From assembly GCA_945873015.1 (NCBI GenBank), contig CAMCBY010000030.1:1-16443 (forward strand): a DNA stretch of 16,443 nucleotides, given 5' to 3'. A model generated the notes under the pieces. That model did no database searches, was not told where the DNA came from, and saw only the letters and a list, made by a program, of their open reading frames with translations. Both the position numbers and the translations under genes were made by a program. Every line of letters starts with the position of its first letter. The first letter of the stretch is position 1. Positions 14,771 to 16,443 of the stretch are shown here, one piece after another. Source of the stretch: Klebsiella pneumoniae (lineage in GTDB: Bacteria > Pseudomonadota > Gammaproteobacteria > Ga0077536).

Positions 14771-15898
14771 TCAGCCATCAAGACTGGTGTATTCATCATC
14801 CAGTCCGCTGATGTCGCGGGCGGTCTTGAGCGCGGCGGCGACCACCTGGTCCATGTTGTAGTACCGGTATTGTGCGAGTCGACCAACGAACACGACATCG
14901 TCGACACCGCGCGCCATCGCCTTGTAGCGCTGGTAGCGCGCCTCATTGTCGGCATTGGGAATGGGATAATAAGGGTCGCCGTCAGCGCACGGAAACTCCT
15001 TCACTATTGAGGTGCCAGCCACTTGCTGACCGGTCAGGTATTTAAATTCGGTGATGCGGGTGTAGTCGTAGTCATTCGGAAAGTTGACCGTGCCGGTATG
15101 CTGGTACTGCGCCTGCGTATGGTGCTCGTGCTGGAACACCAGCGAGCGGTAGGGCAACGCGCCGTGACAGTAATCGAAATAGGCGTCGATAGGGCCGCTG
15201 TATACGGTCAGCCTGGCGCGCAGTCGTGCACGCTCAGCAAAATAATCGACACCGGTCTCGACCTGGATGCGTGGCTGCGTGAGCATGCGCGAGAACATCG
15301 CGGTGTAACCGTCGCCCGGCATCGCCTGATGGCGGTCGGTGAAGTAGCGGTCGTCGTCGTTGTTACGGGTCGGGATGCGGGCGGCCACACTGGCGGCCAG
15401 TTGGTGCAGTTCCAGGCCCCATTGTTTGCGCGTATAGCCGCGAAAGAACTTGTCACACAGATCGGACCCCACGCTCGCGAGCACGGCGTCTTCGCTGGTT
15501 CTTATCTCGCCGCGCGGTTCGCGTACGTGGGCCAGAAAATCCGCCACACCCTGTTCATCGAGCGCCAGACCATAGAGGCCATTGATGGTGCTGCGATTGA
15601 CGGGTATCGGATAAAAGCGCCCGGCAACCAGTGCCTGCACACGATGTTCGTAGGGGCGCCAACTGGTAAAACGCGACAGATAGGCGAATACGCGGCTCGA
15701 CTGGGTATGGAAAATATGTGGGCCGTAACGATGGATGAGCACACCGTGTGCGTCTAATTCATCAAATGCATTGCCGCCGATGTGTGGCCGTTTGTCGATC
15801 ACCACCACTTCTCGACCGGCGCTGGCCAGTCGTTCTGCGACCACCGCGCCGGCAAAGCCGGCACCGACTACCAGGACATCGAGTTGGGTCGCGGGCAT
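14771..15898 (-). CDS. glf: UDP-galactopyranose mutase
   Basis: This flavoenzyme interconverts UDP-galactopyranose and UDP-galactofuranose, the donor for galactofuranose in bacterial surface glycans. The 375-residue length is normal for the family. The FAD-binding GAGFAG is at 12-17, followed by VVIDKRPHIGGNA. Family-specific blocks are VNRSTINGLYG (100-110), GYTRKQWG (154-161, Trp160), DDRYFTDRHQAMPGDGY, SGPIDAYFDY (234-243) and GRLAQYRYYNMDQV near the C-terminus. I chose ATG 15898; a GTG two codons upstream (15904) is also open. No strong ribosome-binding site is seen. It leads the minus-strand glycan operon, so the glycan made here probably contains galactofuranose. Confidence 0.95.
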   Translation of the reverse strand: MPATQLDVLVVGAGFAGAVVAERLASAGREVVVIDKRPHIGGNAFDELDAHGVLIHRYGPHIFHTQSSRVFAYLSRFTSWRPYEHRVQALVAGRFYPIPVNRSTINGLYGLALDEQGVADFLAHVREPRGEIRTSEDAVLASVGSDLCDKFFRGYTRKQWGLELHQLAASVAARIPTRNNDDDRYFTDRHQAMPGDGYTAMFSRMLTQPRIQVETGVDYFAERARLRARLTVYSGPIDAYFDYCHGALPYRSLVFQHEHHTQAQYQHTGTVNFPNDYDYTRITEFKYLTGQQVAGTSIVKEFPCADGDPYYPIPNADNEARYQRYKAMARGVDDVVFVGRLAQYRYYNMDQVVAAALKTARDISGLDDEYTSLDG

Positions 15899-15960
15899 GG
15901 GCACACGGGCACAAACGTGGGGGCGGCGCGGGGCTGCAGGTTGATGCGAATCACCGCGCG

Positions 15961-15966
15961 ATTATG
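15961..15966 (-). promoter_or_regulatory. Possible -10 element of the glf operon
   Basis: On the minus strand the 113-nt gap before glf holds CATAAT (15966-15961), one mismatch from the sigma-70 -10 consensus. The hexamer 17 nt upstream is ATGCGT, a poor -35, so the call is tentative. It would give a leader of about 55 nt before the glf ATG. The rest of the gap (15899-16011) shows no terminator for the flagellar genes. Confidence 0.25.
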
Positions 15967-16011
15967 CCTGTGATCGCCGCGCCACGCATGAGTCGGCGCA
16001 GCGCGCCTCAC

Positions 16012-16296
16012 TCAGCCGTAGGCGGCGACGGCCTTACGTGCGCTGGCGAGTTGCTGAAGTTCGGCGCGCACTTCGTCCTGGGCGGCGCGGGCCGCCGAAC
16101 TGACCCGCCCGACGGCCTGGTAGGCATACATGAACACCTGTTCGGTGTGAGCGCGGTCATTGATGGGCGGGGTTGCGAGCAATGCGGCGAGCGAGGTGGT
16201 GCACAATTCCGCACCGCTCCAATCGGTGGCGATGGCAGCCGCCTCCAACGCGCGTACCTGTTCAGCGACAGCCGTCGCCCAGTCCTGCTCGCTCAT
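16012..16296 (-). CDS. fliT: FliT-like flagellar export chaperone
   Basis: This small 94-residue, Ala-rich, mostly helical protein looks like FliT, the chaperone of the flagellar cap protein FliD. The support is indirect: the size, an N-terminal amphipathic helix with EAAAIATDWSGAEL matching the usual acidic Trp motif after helix 1, a C-terminal helix ending in RKAVAAYG as in many proteobacterial FliT proteins, and its place directly after a FliS-like gene. The ATG at 16296 gives 94 residues; a GTG at 16308 would give 98 and would lie 2 nt from the preceding stop. Conservation in this family is low, so it could also be another small flagellar chaperone. Confidence 0.55.
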   Translation of the reverse strand: MSEQDWATAVAEQVRALEAAAIATDWSGAELCTTSLAALLATPPINDRAHTEQVFMYAYQAVGRVSSAARAAQDEVRAELQQLASARKAVAAYG

Positions 16297-16310
16297 GGAG
16301 GTCGCCACGC

Positions 16311-16443
16311 TCAGCCGTAGATGCGCGCAGTGGCGCCCAGTTCGTTTTGCACAGTGCTGGATTTGCCGCGCTCGACCTGCGCTTCAATGCCTTTCCAGCC
16401 AGCACGTATCTCGTTCAGGAGTCTTTCTACTTCGCCGAGTTTG
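16311..16443 (-). CDS. fliS: FliS-like flagellin chaperone, C-terminal fragment
   Basis: Only the last 43 codons are in the window; the gene continues beyond the right edge. The visible stretch KLGEVERLLNEIRAGWKGIE resembles the C-terminal helix of FliS (in Salmonella VEGLLSNIAEAWKQI), which binds flagellin and delays its polymerisation before export. A short polar tail ending in ARIYG follows. The stop (16313-16311) is 2-14 nt from the FliT-like start, matching the common fliS-fliT gene order. The identification rests on a short fragment plus gene order. Confidence 0.55.
   Translation of the reverse strand, partial: KLGEVERLLNEIRAGWKGIEAQVERGKSSTVQNELGATARIYG

Noticed and set aside
1..16443. 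CRISPR arrays, tRNA/rRNA genes, insertion sequences, toxin-antitoxin pairs
   Set aside because: I found no direct repeat array, cloverleaf, transposase-like protein, terminal repeats or small paired genes of those kinds.

Overview
The window is GC-rich, densely coding bacterial DNA and reads as a proteobacterial chromosome, probably a gammaproteobacterium. That lineage call is an inference from GC content, gene types and the flagellar neighbours; no rRNA or other marker gene is present. I see no tRNA, rRNA, CRISPR array, transposase or plasmid function.

Layout. (1) At 1-3034, all on the minus strand, are the first 41 codons of an exported, probably lipid-anchored protein and a three-gene group: a MetX-like alpha/beta hydrolase, a branched-chain aminotransferase and an AhpD-like protein. 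(2) At 3315-10596, on the plus strand, is a tightly packed eight-gene operon with overlaps of 1-4 nt or gaps of 12-35 nt: Gfo/Idh/MocA oxidoreductase, NAD-dependent epimerase, zinc-ribbon methyltransferase, MptE/MAF_flag10-like putative transferase, GT2 glycosyltransferase, NeuA-like CMP-sugar synthetase, SerA-like 2-hydroxyacid dehydrogenase and SDR dehydrogenase. (3) Converging on it from the minus strand (10615-15898) are UDP-galactopyranose mutase (glf), a GT4 glycosyltransferase, a PglK-like ABC flippase and a GT2 glycosyltransferase. The two operons end only 18 nt apart. (4) At the right edge, also on the minus strand, are a FliT-like protein and the C-terminus of a FliS-like protein, both flagellar export chaperones.

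How it fits together (inference). Regions 2 and 3 form a surface-glycan locus. The plus operon appears to make and modify an unusual CMP-activated acidic sugar or sugar-like acid and to carry a candidate transferase for it. The minus operon makes UDP-galactofuranose, builds a glycan on a lipid carrier and flips it. Adjacency to fliS/fliT and the MAF_flag10-type protein make flagellin glycosylation a real possibility, but the lipid flippase and glf fit an O-antigen, capsule or lipid-linked glycan equally well.

The best candidate for something undescribed is the cytidylyltransferase / SerA-like dehydrogenase / SDR trio beside an MptE-like putative transferase. No nonulosonate synthase (NeuB/PseI/LegI) or UDP-GlcNAc epimerase is in the window, so the CMP-linked product may not be a standard sialic, legionaminic or pseudaminic acid.
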